A DNA stretch of 17,971 nucleotides, from positions 1-17,971 of the forward strand of contig JAGAXP010000069.1 of assembly GCA_017940955.1 (NCBI GenBank), read 5' to 3'. Each line of letters begins with the position of its first letter. The first letter of the stretch is position 1. The notes beneath the pieces are model-generated. The model was not told the origin of the DNA. It ran no database searches and saw only the letters and a list, made by a program, of their open reading frames with translations. Source of the stretch: Oribacterium sp. (GTDB taxonomy: Bacteria; Bacillota_A; Clostridia; Lachnospirales; Lachnospiraceae). Of this stretch, positions 7,841-14,939 are shown piece by piece. The translations under genes were made by a program, and so were the position numbers.

Positions 7841-9475
7841 TTAAGATATCTCAGATGGATCAACATCAACTTCCATAAGCACGGATTCATCCATCTTGAG
7901 GAATTCTTCCAGACCCGGATCGATGCTGTTGTTATTTGAAACTCTGATATATTTCATGCCATAGGCCTCAGCTATCTTGTCAAGCTCGGGGCTTCCGGAG
8001 AGATCCGTTACAGAGAATCTGTCATTGTAGGTGAAATGCTGATACTGTCTTACCAGTCCCAGCCATCCGTTTTTGATAACGGCGATCTTTACTGGAACAT
8101 TGTACTGGCGCATGGTGGCAAGCTCCATCATGCACATCTGGAAGCCGCCGTCTCCCACAACCGCAACAACCTGTTTTTTCGGAGCGGCAAGTTTTGCTCC
8201 CAGGGCTGCCGGTACGGAATAGCCCATGGTTCCCATGCCGCCGGAGGTGAAGAATTTGCCGTTTCGCATAACATAATTACCGCAGCTCCACATCTGATTC
8301 TGGCCGACATCAGCTACGTAGATGGCATCATCCTTCATTTTGGTGCTTAGCTGTATGATGAATTCTTCAGGTGTTACAAGCTCAGACTTTCTCACTCTTT
8401 CAAGCAGATTCTTGAGCTTTTTGTCTTCTGATTCCTTTTTGTAGGTTTTTAATATATCAACCCATTCGTGATAATCAGCATCGTTTTTCTGTTGATTGAA
8501 TTCTTCGAAAACGCTGGCTATGTCACCAACCAGAGGGATCTCGGGACCTGCATTTTTACCTATTTCCGCAGGGTCTACGTCGATATGAACCAGGGTTTTG
8601 TTTTCTGTGATGAGATCAGGCTGGCTGATGGATCTGTCCGCAACTCTTGCACCTACCATGATGATCATATCAGCTTCATTCATGGCTCTGTTTCCGTAAG
8701 AGTTTCCGTTATTGCCCACCATTCCGAAGAACATGGGATCCGAGGTTTTCATTACACCGATTCCCATCATTGTGCAGACAACCGGGATACGGTTTTTATC
8801 TGCAAAGGTACGGACTGCTTCTTCTGCTGCAGCGAGGTGAACACCGCCACCCACACAGATTATAGGCTTTTTTGCATCCTTAAGTCTTGCGAAGACTTTC
8901 TTTATCTGAACGGCATTACCCTTGACCGTCGGACGGTAGGTACGAAGCTTTGCCTCCTCAGGGTAATGGAAATTTTTAATCTCCTCTTTCTGGATATCTA
9001 TAGGGATGTCTATGAGAACAGGTCCCCGTCTTCCGGAGCTTGCGATATAAAATGCCTCCTTCATGATTCGGGGAATTTCCTTTGAATCTCTTACGATATA
9101 AGAATACTTGACAAAGGATTCGCAGGCACCGCAGATGTCAGCCTCCTGGAACACATCCGAACCCACCAGGTGACTGTTAACCTGCCCGGTTATGACAACT
9201 ATGGGGATACTGTCAGCAAAAGCTGTTGCTATTCCGGTGATGATATTGGTTGCACCGGGCCCCGAGGTAACCGCAGCAACTCCGACTTTTCCTGTGGTTC
9301 TGGCATAGCCATTGGCCGAATGAGCAGCATTCTGCTCCTGACGAACAAGTATGGTTTTAATGTCGGTGTCCAGGATGCTGTTGAAGAACGGAGCGATAGC
9401 AACTCCGGGATATCCGAAAACGTATTCAACCTGTTCCTGCTCAAGACATTTAACTAAAGCGTCTGCACCTGTCAT
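7841..9475 (-). CDS. ilvB: Acetolactate synthase large subunit, second copy (Tyr at the substrate-specificity site)
   Basis: 544 residues, catalytic thiamine-diphosphate subunit that condenses pyruvate with a second 2-oxoacid. The N-terminal pyrimidine-binding domain has the catalytic Glu in VRQEQNAAH and the SGPGATN motif. The FQEAD glutamine is present, the FAD/central domain includes GARVADR, and the C-terminal ThDP domain has GDGG with Asp442 and the metal-site Asn at KN (469). The position that is Trp in most synthases (Trp586 in yeast, Trp464 in E. coli isozyme II) is Tyr478 here (VRQYQ). That residue governs preference for 2-oxobutanoate and sulfonylurea binding in studied enzymes. The copy pairs with the full-length ilvN downstream. 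The ATG at 9475 has GGAG ten bases upstream. Confidence 0.92.
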   Translation of the reverse strand: MTGADALVKCLEQEQVEYVFGYPGVAIAPFFNSILDTDIKTILVRQEQNAAHSANGYARTTGKVGVAAVTSGPGATNIITGIATAFADSIPIVVITGQVNSHLVGSDVFQEADICGACESFVKYSYIVRDSKEIPRIMKEAFYIASSGRRGPVLIDIPIDIQKEEIKNFHYPEEAKLRTYRPTVKGNAVQIKKVFARLKDAKKPIICVGGGVHLAAAEEAVRTFADKNRIPVVCTMMGIGVMKTSDPMFFGMVGNNGNSYGNRAMNEADMIIMVGARVADRSISQPDLITENKTLVHIDVDPAEIGKNAGPEIPLVGDIASVFEEFNQQKNDADYHEWVDILKTYKKESEDKKLKNLLERVRKSELVTPEEFIIQLSTKMKDDAIYVADVGQNQMWSCGNYVMRNGKFFTSGGMGTMGYSVPAALGAKLAAPKKQVVAVVGDGGFQMCMMELATMRQYNVPVKIAVIKNGWLGLVRQYQHFTYNDRFSVTDLSGSPELDKIAEAYGMKYIRVSNNNSIDPGLEEFLKMDESVLMEVDVDPSEIS

Positions 9476-9506
9476 ATGAGGGGATCTCCTTCTTGAGTTT
9501 TTATAG

Positions 9507-9547
9507 AGCCCGCCGGCGTGGTGATTTAAAAATTGAGCTGACGGGCT
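9507..9547 (-). other. GC-rich hairpin between ilvA and the second ilvB
   Basis: AGCCCGCC (9507-9514) can pair with GACGGGCT (9540-9547), 8 bp with one G-U, around a 25-base AT-rich loop. On the minus strand the sequence after it is CTATAAAAACTC, without a T run, so it is not a standard terminator. A role as an mRNA-stabilising or processing element within the operon is inference. Confidence 0.4.
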
Positions 9548-9585
9548 TCGAAATTTATTGCCATTAAATACGGCTTATGACTTTA

Positions 9586-10794
9586 TCAGGGTCTGGTTAT
9601 GAGTTTGAAGCCTTCCTCCACAAACTTCTGGCGGATTGCTTCGATATGCTCGAAGTTTCTTGTCTCCATCTGGAGAGTGAGGTAACAACCGTTGATGTCT
9701 GTTCCCATGGAGATGGAATTATGATCAACCTTTGTGACATTGGCACCCATGGATGCAACGATGTGTGAAACCTCTTCAAGCTGACCCGGCTTGTCCAGAA
9801 GCTCTATAGTGAGGTCGGCCTTTCTTCCGGTCTTGATGAGACCGCGGTTTATAACTCGTGAAAGGATGTTAACGTCGATGTTTCCTCCTGAAACCACGCA
9901 TACTACCTTCTTGCCGGCTACAGGTATCTTGTTAAAAAGCACAGCGGCTACGGAAACTGCACCTGCACCCTCTGAAACCACCTTTTGTTTTTCCATAAGT
10001 GTGAGGATTGCGGCAGCTGTCTCATCATCTGTAACTGTTACGATCTCATCCACATACTTGCTTACCATGTCGTAAGTTACATCACCGGGACACTTTACAG
10101 AGATACCGTCTGCAAAGGTGTGAACAGTCTTAAGAGGCTCGATCTTCTTGTTCCTGATAGCTTCAGCCATGCTTGGAGCACCCGCTGCCTGAACACCGTA
10201 TACCTTACAGTTAGGGTTCAGTTTTTTAACAACGAAGCTTACACCTGAAATGAGTCCGCCGCCTCCGATGGGAACTACAACTGCATCGGCATCCGCAAGC
10301 TGGTCGCAGATCTCCATACCGATGGTTCCCTGACCGGCAATGACATCAATGTCATCGAAAGGATGGATAAATACAGCACCTGACTCCTTCTGATATGCAA
10401 CAGATGCTGCATAGGCATCGTCATATACACCGTCTATCATGCGGACTTCGGCACCAAAGCTCTTTGTGGCTTCAACCTTTGAAATAGGCGCGATGGCAGG
10501 AAGGAAAATTGTTGATTTGATTCCTGCTCTCTGAGCTGCAAGCGCTACGCCCTGTGCATGATTTCCGGCAGAACAGGCAACAACTCCCTTTGTCTTCTCT
10601 TCCGGGGAAAGGGTTGAGATTTTGTAGTAAGCACCTCTTATCTTGAAAGAACCTGTATTCTGAAGATTTTCAGCCTTCAGATAAAGGTCGCAGCCTGCAT
10701 CGATTCTGGTTGCGTGTACAAGTTCGGTTTTGTTGATGACAGGCTTGAGTACATGTGCTGCCTGGTATACGCGGTCTAGTGTAAGTTCGTTCAT
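9586..10794 (-). CDS. ilvA: Threonine ammonia-lyase with C-terminal ACT domain
   Basis: 402 residues. PLP enzyme that converts threonine to 2-oxobutanoate and ammonia, the first step to isoleucine. The PLP lysine is in TGSFKIRGA (about Lys51), the phosphate-binding loop is PIGGGGLISG near residue 180, and CSAGNHAQGVA near 76 is the family motif. A single ACT domain occupies about 328-402 (DLTIELLDKPGQL onward). It is therefore shorter than the E. coli biosynthetic enzyme with its two ACT-like domains, and longer than catabolic TdcB, which has none; the single-ACT form is common in Firmicutes. Lying between two synthase gene sets and upstream of ridA supports a biosynthetic role. A GGGAGG lies 11 bases before the ATG. 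Confidence 0.94.
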   Translation of the reverse strand: MNELTLDRVYQAAHVLKPVINKTELVHATRIDAGCDLYLKAENLQNTGSFKIRGAYYKISTLSPEEKTKGVVACSAGNHAQGVALAAQRAGIKSTIFLPAIAPISKVEATKSFGAEVRMIDGVYDDAYAASVAYQKESGAVFIHPFDDIDVIAGQGTIGMEICDQLADADAVVVPIGGGGLISGVSFVVKKLNPNCKVYGVQAAGAPSMAEAIRNKKIEPLKTVHTFADGISVKCPGDVTYDMVSKYVDEIVTVTDDETAAAILTLMEKQKVVSEGAGAVSVAAVLFNKIPVAGKKVVCVVSGGNIDVNILSRVINRGLIKTGRKADLTIELLDKPGQLEEVSHIVASMGANVTKVDHNSISMGTDINGCYLTLQMETRNFEHIEAIRQKFVEEGFKLITRP

Positions 10795-10805
10795 GATTTT
10801 TTAGT

Positions 10806-10830
10806 CCTCCCAAATTTTGCGATCTTTGGG
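10806..10830 (-). promoter_or_regulatory. Hairpin overlapping the ilvA ribosome binding site
   Basis: On the minus strand CCCAAA (10825-10830) can pair with TTTGGG (10809-10814) around a 10-base loop. The right arm contains the first bases of the GGGAGG ribosome site (10806-10811). The stem is short, so it may only modulate translation. The whole 172-base gap before ilvA (10795-10966) has no ORF that looks real; a second small hairpin, GAGGG/CCCTC, lies just after the ilvN-type stop. Confidence 0.35.
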
Positions 10831-10966
10831 TGTTTTCCTGAAGAATTGCTATTCTGTGAGAAAGCCTCGAAAATCGTAGATTGATTTCATTCCCAGAGAG
10901 CTCTTGTGTAATGTCTTGCAAGGTCGTCCTGCCTCTGAGTGTGAGGGATAGTGCCCTCTTGTTGAT

Positions 10967-11221
10967 TTAGTCTTCCTTGAATTCTGTTCTCAGGTCAACC
11001 TTTCTGATATCATACAGTTTTTCAAGCTGTGAAATAACCTGAGTTCTCATATAGTCGTCTCCTGTGGAAACGATCTCTATCTTGGTTACACCGGGAACAT
11101 CTGTCGGGCCGGCGTGGATCGTCTCGATGTTATAGCCTCTTTTTGAGTAAAGACCTGTAATTCTGTTAAGCACACCGAAACGATTATTTACCCAAAGATC
11201 AATGATAAATTTCTCTTCCAT
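10967..11221 (-). CDS. Short ACT-only acetolactate synthase small subunit (IlvM-like)
   Basis: 84 residues, about half the length of the ilvN product at 7342-7830 and similar to E. coli IlvM. It consists of one ACT domain: the first strand IIDLWVNN, the NRFGVLNRITGLYSKRGYNI segment corresponding to the regulator-binding loop, and the strand VTKIEIVSTGD. The C-terminal domain of IlvN/IlvH is missing altogether, and no frameshifted remnant is seen after the stop. CGGAG lies six bases before the ATG. It is placed 100 bases after the first ilvB, so it is probably the partner of that catalytic subunit; this pairing is inferred from order. Confidence 0.88.
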   Translation of the reverse strand: MEEKFIIDLWVNNRFGVLNRITGLYSKRGYNIETIHAGPTDVPGVTKIEIVSTGDDYMRTQVISQLEKLYDIRKVDLRTEFKED

Positions 11222-11248
11222 GATTTACTCCGTTCTATTGCATTAGTT

Positions 11249-11283
11249 CCTGCATTGCATAAGCAAATGGCCGGCAATGCAGG
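11249..11283 (-). other. Perfect 10-bp hairpin between ilvB and its small subunit
   Basis: CCTGCATTGC (11249-11258) and GCAATGCAGG (11274-11283) are perfect complements around a 15-base loop. There is no T run after it on the minus strand. It sits in the middle of the 100-base gap between the first ilvB and the short small-subunit gene, a gap unusually large for two subunits of one enzyme. It could be a processing or stabilising structure, or an element that sets the subunit ratio. Confidence 0.6.
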
Positions 11284-11321
11284 AAAAATCAAATTGTTGG
11301 TCAAAAGACTGATATGAGTTT

Positions 11322-12980
11322 TTAATCTTTAAGGATAATGCTCTTAATGGACTTTCCTGGCGGGATCATAGGAAGAACCTTTTCATCCTCGCTTATATGA
11401 CAGTCTATAACGAAGGAGCCAGCCGGTTCTTTATCGGTCTCTTCCAGTACTTTCTCAAGCTCTTCAAGAGTTGATACAGAATAACCCTTTGAGCCGAAGG
11501 CATCCGCAAGGGCTGCAAAGTTGGTTTTTCTTGCGAGAGTAGTCTGAGAATATCTGCCTTCGTAGAAAATGCCCTGCCACTGACGTACCATGCCGAGAAC
11601 ATTGTTATCAAGAATCACTACGGTAATAGGAAGCACCTGGCTTACCACTGTACAAAGCTCATTCAGATTCATACCGAAGGAACCTTCTGAGGTGAAAAGA
11701 ACTGTCCTCTTACAGCCTGAACCGATGCAGCCTCCGATGGCTGCGCCGAGACCGTAACCCATGGTTCCGAGACCACCTGAGGTAAGTAAGGTACGGGGCT
11801 GTTCAAAATCGTAGAACTGTACCGTCCACATCTGGTGCTGCCCTACATCGGTAGCAACGACTGTGTCATCCTGAACATGTTTTCTGACAGTTTCAATGAT
11901 GTTTTTCGGACAGAACTCTCCGGGACGATCCGGGATTCTGGTCTTCTTGAACTCTTCAACCTCTTCTCTCCATTCCTTGTGGCGAACACCCTGGATATCC
12001 TTGAGAAGATCCTGAAGGATACCCTTGATCTCACCCTGGAGACAGACATCGGGGCTTACATTCTTTCCGAATTCAGCCTTGTCTATGTCAATGTGAATGA
12101 CGGTACATTTTCTTGTGTATTCACCGATATCTCCCGTTGCACGGTCTGAGAATCGCACACCGATGGCCAGCATCAGATCACATTCTGACTGAGCCTTTGT
12201 GGCTGCGTACTGTCCGTGCATTCCGCACATTCCCAGGTTATATTCGTAGGAATCGGGGATTGCTGTTCTTCCCATCATACTGAGACCTATCGGCGCATCC
12301 AGTCGGTGTGAAAGCTCCAGAACCTCTTTTTCCGCACCTGATGCGAGAACACCGCCGCCGCAATATATGAATGGTCTGTGGCAGTTTTTTATGGCCTCCA
12401 AAGCAGCTTTCTTTACGTAAGGAACCTTTGGCTTATCCGGCATACGGGGGACAACTGCGATTCCGTACTCACACATATCGGTCTGGACATTCTTTGGAAT
12501 ATCTATAAGTACAGGACCTTTTCTTCCGGAGTTTGCGATGAGAAACGCTTCCTTGATGGTCTGCTCCAGTTCATGGACAGAACGTACCATGAAATTGTGC
12601 TTTACCACCGGCTGGGTGATACCCACAATGTCTACTTCCTGGAAACTGTCACGGCCCAGAGCATTGACGGAAACATTACCGGTGATAGCAACCAGAGGAA
12701 CCGAATCAAGGTTTGCATTGGCAATTCCGGTAACAAGATTGGTGGCACCCGGACCGGAAGTTGCGATAACTACTCCGGTTTTGCCTGAGGCTCTGGCGTA
12801 GCCGTCAGCCGCATGGCAGGCGCCCTGCTCGTGAGCTGTTATGATATGGTTGATCCTGTCACTGTTTTTATACAGCTCGTCATAGATGTCGAGAACTGCG
12901 CCTCCGGGATAACCGAACACGGTATCAACGCCCTGCTTGACAAGTTCTTCGATCAGAATCTGTGCTCCCTTTAATCTCAT
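11322..12980 (-). CDS. ilvB: Acetolactate synthase large subunit, first copy (Glu in place of the GDG Asp)
   Basis: 552 residues, thiamine-diphosphate catalytic subunit. The catalytic Glu is in TAHEQGACH, SGPGATN follows, then FQEVD and the central-domain GVRFSDRATG. The Trp that favours 2-oxobutanoate is kept (VRQWQ, Trp468). The ThDP/Mg motif is abnormal: where the family has GDG, this protein reads SEG (Ser431-Glu432-Gly433), so the metal-binding Asp is Glu. The spacing to the Asn ligand (DNN, Asn459) and to Trp468 is normal, and the rest of the protein shows no decay. AGGAG lies 7-8 bases before the ATG. First structural gene after the leader-peptide attenuator; followed by the short small-subunit gene. 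Confidence 0.93.
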   Translation of the reverse strand: MRLKGAQILIEELVKQGVDTVFGYPGGAVLDIYDELYKNSDRINHIITAHEQGACHAADGYARASGKTGVVIATSGPGATNLVTGIANANLDSVPLVAITGNVSVNALGRDSFQEVDIVGITQPVVKHNFMVRSVHELEQTIKEAFLIANSGRKGPVLIDIPKNVQTDMCEYGIAVVPRMPDKPKVPYVKKAALEAIKNCHRPFIYCGGGVLASGAEKEVLELSHRLDAPIGLSMMGRTAIPDSYEYNLGMCGMHGQYAATKAQSECDLMLAIGVRFSDRATGDIGEYTRKCTVIHIDIDKAEFGKNVSPDVCLQGEIKGILQDLLKDIQGVRHKEWREEVEEFKKTRIPDRPGEFCPKNIIETVRKHVQDDTVVATDVGQHQMWTVQFYDFEQPRTLLTSGGLGTMGYGLGAAIGGCIGSGCKRTVLFTSEGSFGMNLNELCTVVSQVLPITVVILDNNVLGMVRQWQGIFYEGRYSQTTLARKTNFAALADAFGSKGYSVSTLEELEKVLEETDKEPAGSFVIDCHISEDEKVLPMIPPGKSIKSIILKD

Positions 12981-13125
12981 CTTAGTTCTCCTTTGAAGGT
13001 GAAAATAATCCTATGATATGAGTCGTTAAAACGCTGCAGAATCCGGCAGATACCTTTCGGATTCCGTGTAACCCTCACATGTGCGTTTGTATACACAGTG
13101 CCCGCGTGACGGCTTTATTGCGGAT

Positions 13126-13154
13126 ATAATAAGTTTTATTACTATAAATCACAA
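13126..13154 (-). promoter_or_regulatory. Possible internal promoter for ilvB, downstream of the attenuator
   Basis: On the minus strand TTGTGA (13149-13154), a 17-bp spacer and TATTAT (13126-13131) predict a start near 13119. The AT-rich surroundings make a chance match possible. If used, it would give basal expression that bypasses the terminator at 13236-13271. The leader after it contains a 7-bp GAATCCG/CGGATTC hairpin and no T-box consensus. Confidence 0.45.
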
Positions 13155-13235
13155 ATATAACTATACAACTATTTCGAATAAATATCATGGATTTTCGACG
13201 GCTTTTTCTTCATTAAGAAGAGGAAGTTCCCTGCT

Positions 13236-13271
13236 AAAAAAATAACCTTGCAGTTGTAAAGCTGCAAGGTT
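13236..13271 (-). terminator. Attenuator terminator of the ilv operon leader
   Basis: On the minus strand AACCTTGCAG (13262-13271) pairs perfectly over 10 bp with CTGCAAGGTT (13244-13253) around an 8-base loop, followed by TATTTTTTT (T run 13236-13242). It lies 18 bases after the stop codon of the leader ORF and 255 bases before ilvB. A competing structure exists: AGCTTTACA (13255-13263), which spans the loop and the end of the 5' arm, is the exact complement of TGTAAAGCT (13305-13313) in the last codons of the leader ORF. CAGG (13298-13301) can also pair with the arm at 13265-13269. That is the layout of a terminator/antiterminator switch. Confidence 0.85.
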
Positions 13272-13289
13272 TAAAAGCGCGTCATGACT

Positions 13290-13391
13290 TTATATCTCCT
13301 GAAAAGCTTTACACAAATAAGCATTATTGCTAATGACAATAATGTTCACGAGAATAATAATGACTGCTAGTACAACACTGTAATTATTCAT
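13290..13391 (-). CDS. Branched-chain amino acid leader peptide (attenuator)
   Basis: A 33-codon ORF. Residues 6-20 read VVLAVIIILVNIIVI: 13 of 15 codons are Ile, Val or Leu. The tail (SNNAYLCKAFQEI) is ordinary and encodes the antiterminator segment. It lies between a good promoter and a strong terminator, upstream of ilvB-ilvA-ilvB-ilvN. Known leader peptides of ilv operons in Enterobacteria have the same design. A ribosome stalled on the Ile/Val/Leu codons would leave the antiterminator segment at 13298-13313 free, whereas a ribosome reaching the stop at 13290 would cover it. The ribosome site is weak (AAAGG at 13 bases, purine-rich AAAGAAG nearer). An in-frame ATG at 13412 would add seven residues but lies only about 10 bases from the predicted transcript start. 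A small membrane peptide is the alternative. Confidence 0.78.
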   Translation of the reverse strand: MNNYSVVLAVIIILVNIIVISNNAYLCKAFQEI

Positions 13392-13428
13392 GCTTCTTTG
13401 CGTGCCTTTCATTAAAATATATAAAACA

Positions 13429-13457
13429 ATTATGACTTTCTAAGTACGGCATGTCAA
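13429..13457 (-). promoter_or_regulatory. Leader promoter of the ilv operon
   Basis: On the minus strand a perfect TTGACA (13452-13457), a 17-bp spacer and CATAAT (13429-13434, five of six). The predicted start is near 13422, giving a leader RNA of about 187 bases that ends at the T run of the attenuator. Confidence 0.8.
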
Positions 13458-13463
13458 CAATCA

Positions 13464-13496
13464 ATAAGTTATAAGAGCTATGCTATAAGTTATAGC
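13464..13496. promoter_or_regulatory. Two ATAAGTTATA repeats upstream of the ilv promoter
   Basis: ATAAGTTATA occurs at 13464-13473 and 13485-13494, exactly 21 bp apart (two helical turns) and ending 6 bp before the -35 box. Each copy is itself dyadic (ATAA-G-TTAT). The distal copy extends to a 15-base palindrome, GCTATAAGTTATAGC (13482-13496). This has the layout of a tandem operator for a dimeric regulator. It does not resemble the CodY consensus. Confidence 0.5.
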
Positions 13497-13547
13497 TGTT
13501 ATGCTTTGAGATTGAAGACCGGGCGGCTTTTTCGACAGGTTCAAAAC

Positions 13548-14867
13548 TTATGGTGAGGCAGTCTTTCCCGGATTCAGGGAATTAATGAACTGCTGTGCAA
13601 CTCTTCCGGTGTGGCCACCCTTTCTCACGGACCAGACATTGGCAGCGGCAAGAAGCTCCTTCTCCTCCATATCGATGTGATATTTCTTTGCAAGATTGAT
13701 GACTATCTGCCGGAATTCCTGCATGCTTGGTTTGGTGTACAGGATGTTGAGACCAAAGCGGTCCACAAGAGACAGCTTCTCTTCCAGGGTGTCGGAGTGG
13801 AATACATCTCCGCCTACTCCCATATCGTCACGGTCCTTTGTGTTTTCCTTTATGAGATGACGGCGGTTGGAGGTGGCATAAATCAGGATGTTGTCCGGTT
13901 TTGTTTCGAAGCCTCCTTCGATGACTGCCTTAAGGTATTTGTATTCGATCTCGAAATCCTCAAAGGAAAGGTCATCCATATAGATGATGAACTTATAGTT
14001 TCTGGTCTTGACCTTTGAAATCACGTATGAAAGATCCTTGAACTGATGCTTGTAGATCTCGATGAGTCTGAGACCCTTAGGGTAAAACTCGTTGAGGGTT
14101 GCCTTGATGGTTGTGGACTTTCCGGTCCCGGCATCGCCATAGAGAAGTACGTTGTTGGCACTCTTCCCTTCCACAAAAGCAAGGGTGTTGTCATAGACCT
14201 GCTTCTTCTGCAGTTCATATCCCACAAGGTCATCGTAGTTTACAGACTCCAGGTTGTTGATAGGGATAAGCTCAGGAGAACCGTCAATATTATTTCTGAT
14301 ACGGAAAGCTTTATTGAGACCAAACATTCCGACGCCGTAGTTTTCATAGTATTCCGAGATGGCATCATAAAAGCGCTCCCGAGTACCGGCCGAGAGAAGT
14401 CTGACCTTCAGAGAGTTTACGGTTTTTGAAATGTAGCTGTAATACATTCTCTCGTGCTTCTGCACAGCCTTATAGGACTGCAGCTTTTTCATACAGCTGA
14501 TCCCAAGCTTCAGTTCAAGGAAGGAGAAATCATAATGAATCAGGTCCATAAGATACCGGCAATCTCCGAGAGCTATCTCGGAGGCGGAGCCTCTTGGAAT
14601 CACACTGTTTTCGGAAACCAGAGCAAGAGGATTTTCATCATTCATGATGAGAAAGCTAATGTAGGCTGCCCAGAGATTCTCAGTGAAACCGTACTTTGTT
14701 GCAGTCTCCATGATGTAGTGAACCTCATCCAGGCACTCCGAAAGAAGCTCCTGAACAGACTGCTCCTCATTGTATCTCAGGAGATTCTCCGCTTTCGCCA
14801 GAGTTCTCAGAGTCCGGTCATGTTTTACATTGTTGTATAAGATGAGATGGTCAAGTATTTCAAGCAT
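13548..14867 (-). CDS. DUF815-family AAA-type ATPase
   Basis: 439 residues. The C-terminal two thirds match the DUF815 family of P-loop ATPases: Walker A GDAGTGKST at 244-252 (Lys250), Walker B FIIYMDDLSFED, a sensor-like ATSNRRHL, an arginine-containing DRFGL segment, and a helical lid ending GHTGRVAQQF. The N-terminal 200 residues are mostly helical and specific to this family's longer Clostridial members. No membrane segment is seen. Cellular role is unknown in the family. GGAGG lies six bases before the ATG. It is separated from ilvC by a terminator and from the ilv leader by its own 3' region, so it is probably transcribed on its own or by readthrough; a link to branched-chain synthesis is not supported beyond position. 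Confidence 0.88.
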   Translation of the reverse strand: MLEILDHLILYNNVKHDRTLRTLAKAENLLRYNEEQSVQELLSECLDEVHYIMETATKYGFTENLWAAYISFLIMNDENPLALVSENSVIPRGSASEIALGDCRYLMDLIHYDFSFLELKLGISCMKKLQSYKAVQKHERMYYSYISKTVNSLKVRLLSAGTRERFYDAISEYYENYGVGMFGLNKAFRIRNNIDGSPELIPINNLESVNYDDLVGYELQKKQVYDNTLAFVEGKSANNVLLYGDAGTGKSTTIKATLNEFYPKGLRLIEIYKHQFKDLSYVISKVKTRNYKFIIYMDDLSFEDFEIEYKYLKAVIEGGFETKPDNILIYATSNRRHLIKENTKDRDDMGVGGDVFHSDTLEEKLSLVDRFGLNILYTKPSMQEFRQIVINLAKKYHIDMEEKELLAAANVWSVRKGGHTGRVAQQFINSLNPGKTASP

Positions 14868-14890
14868 TATTCACCTCCGTGCCTGAATAG

Positions 14891-14921
14891 AAATAAAGAC
14901 CGGCGTTTAAAACAGCCGGCC
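14891..14921 (-). terminator. Terminator after ilvC
   Basis: On the minus strand GGCCGGC (14915-14921) pairs with GCCGGTC (14898-14904), 7 bp with one G-U, around a 10-base loop, followed by TTTATTT. It begins 18 bases after the ilvC stop and ends before the ribosome site of the ATPase gene. Confidence 0.8.
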
Positions 14922-14939
14922 TAAAAAACGGTTTTAAAA

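Noticed and set aside
7831..7890. N-terminal extension of ilvN to 7890
   Set aside because: It would overlap the end of ilvB. GGAGG five bases before ATG 7830 and the family N-terminus favour the shorter form.
9507..9547. Rho-independent terminator after ilvA
   Set aside because: The 25-base loop and absence of a T run on the minus strand make termination unlikely, so the operon is treated as continuous.
12981..13235. T-box riboswitch or second leader peptide before ilvB
   Set aside because: No AGGGTGGNACCGCG-type element was found. An Ile-rich frame starting near 13188 has no ribosome site and runs through a candidate promoter, so AT-rich composition explains it.
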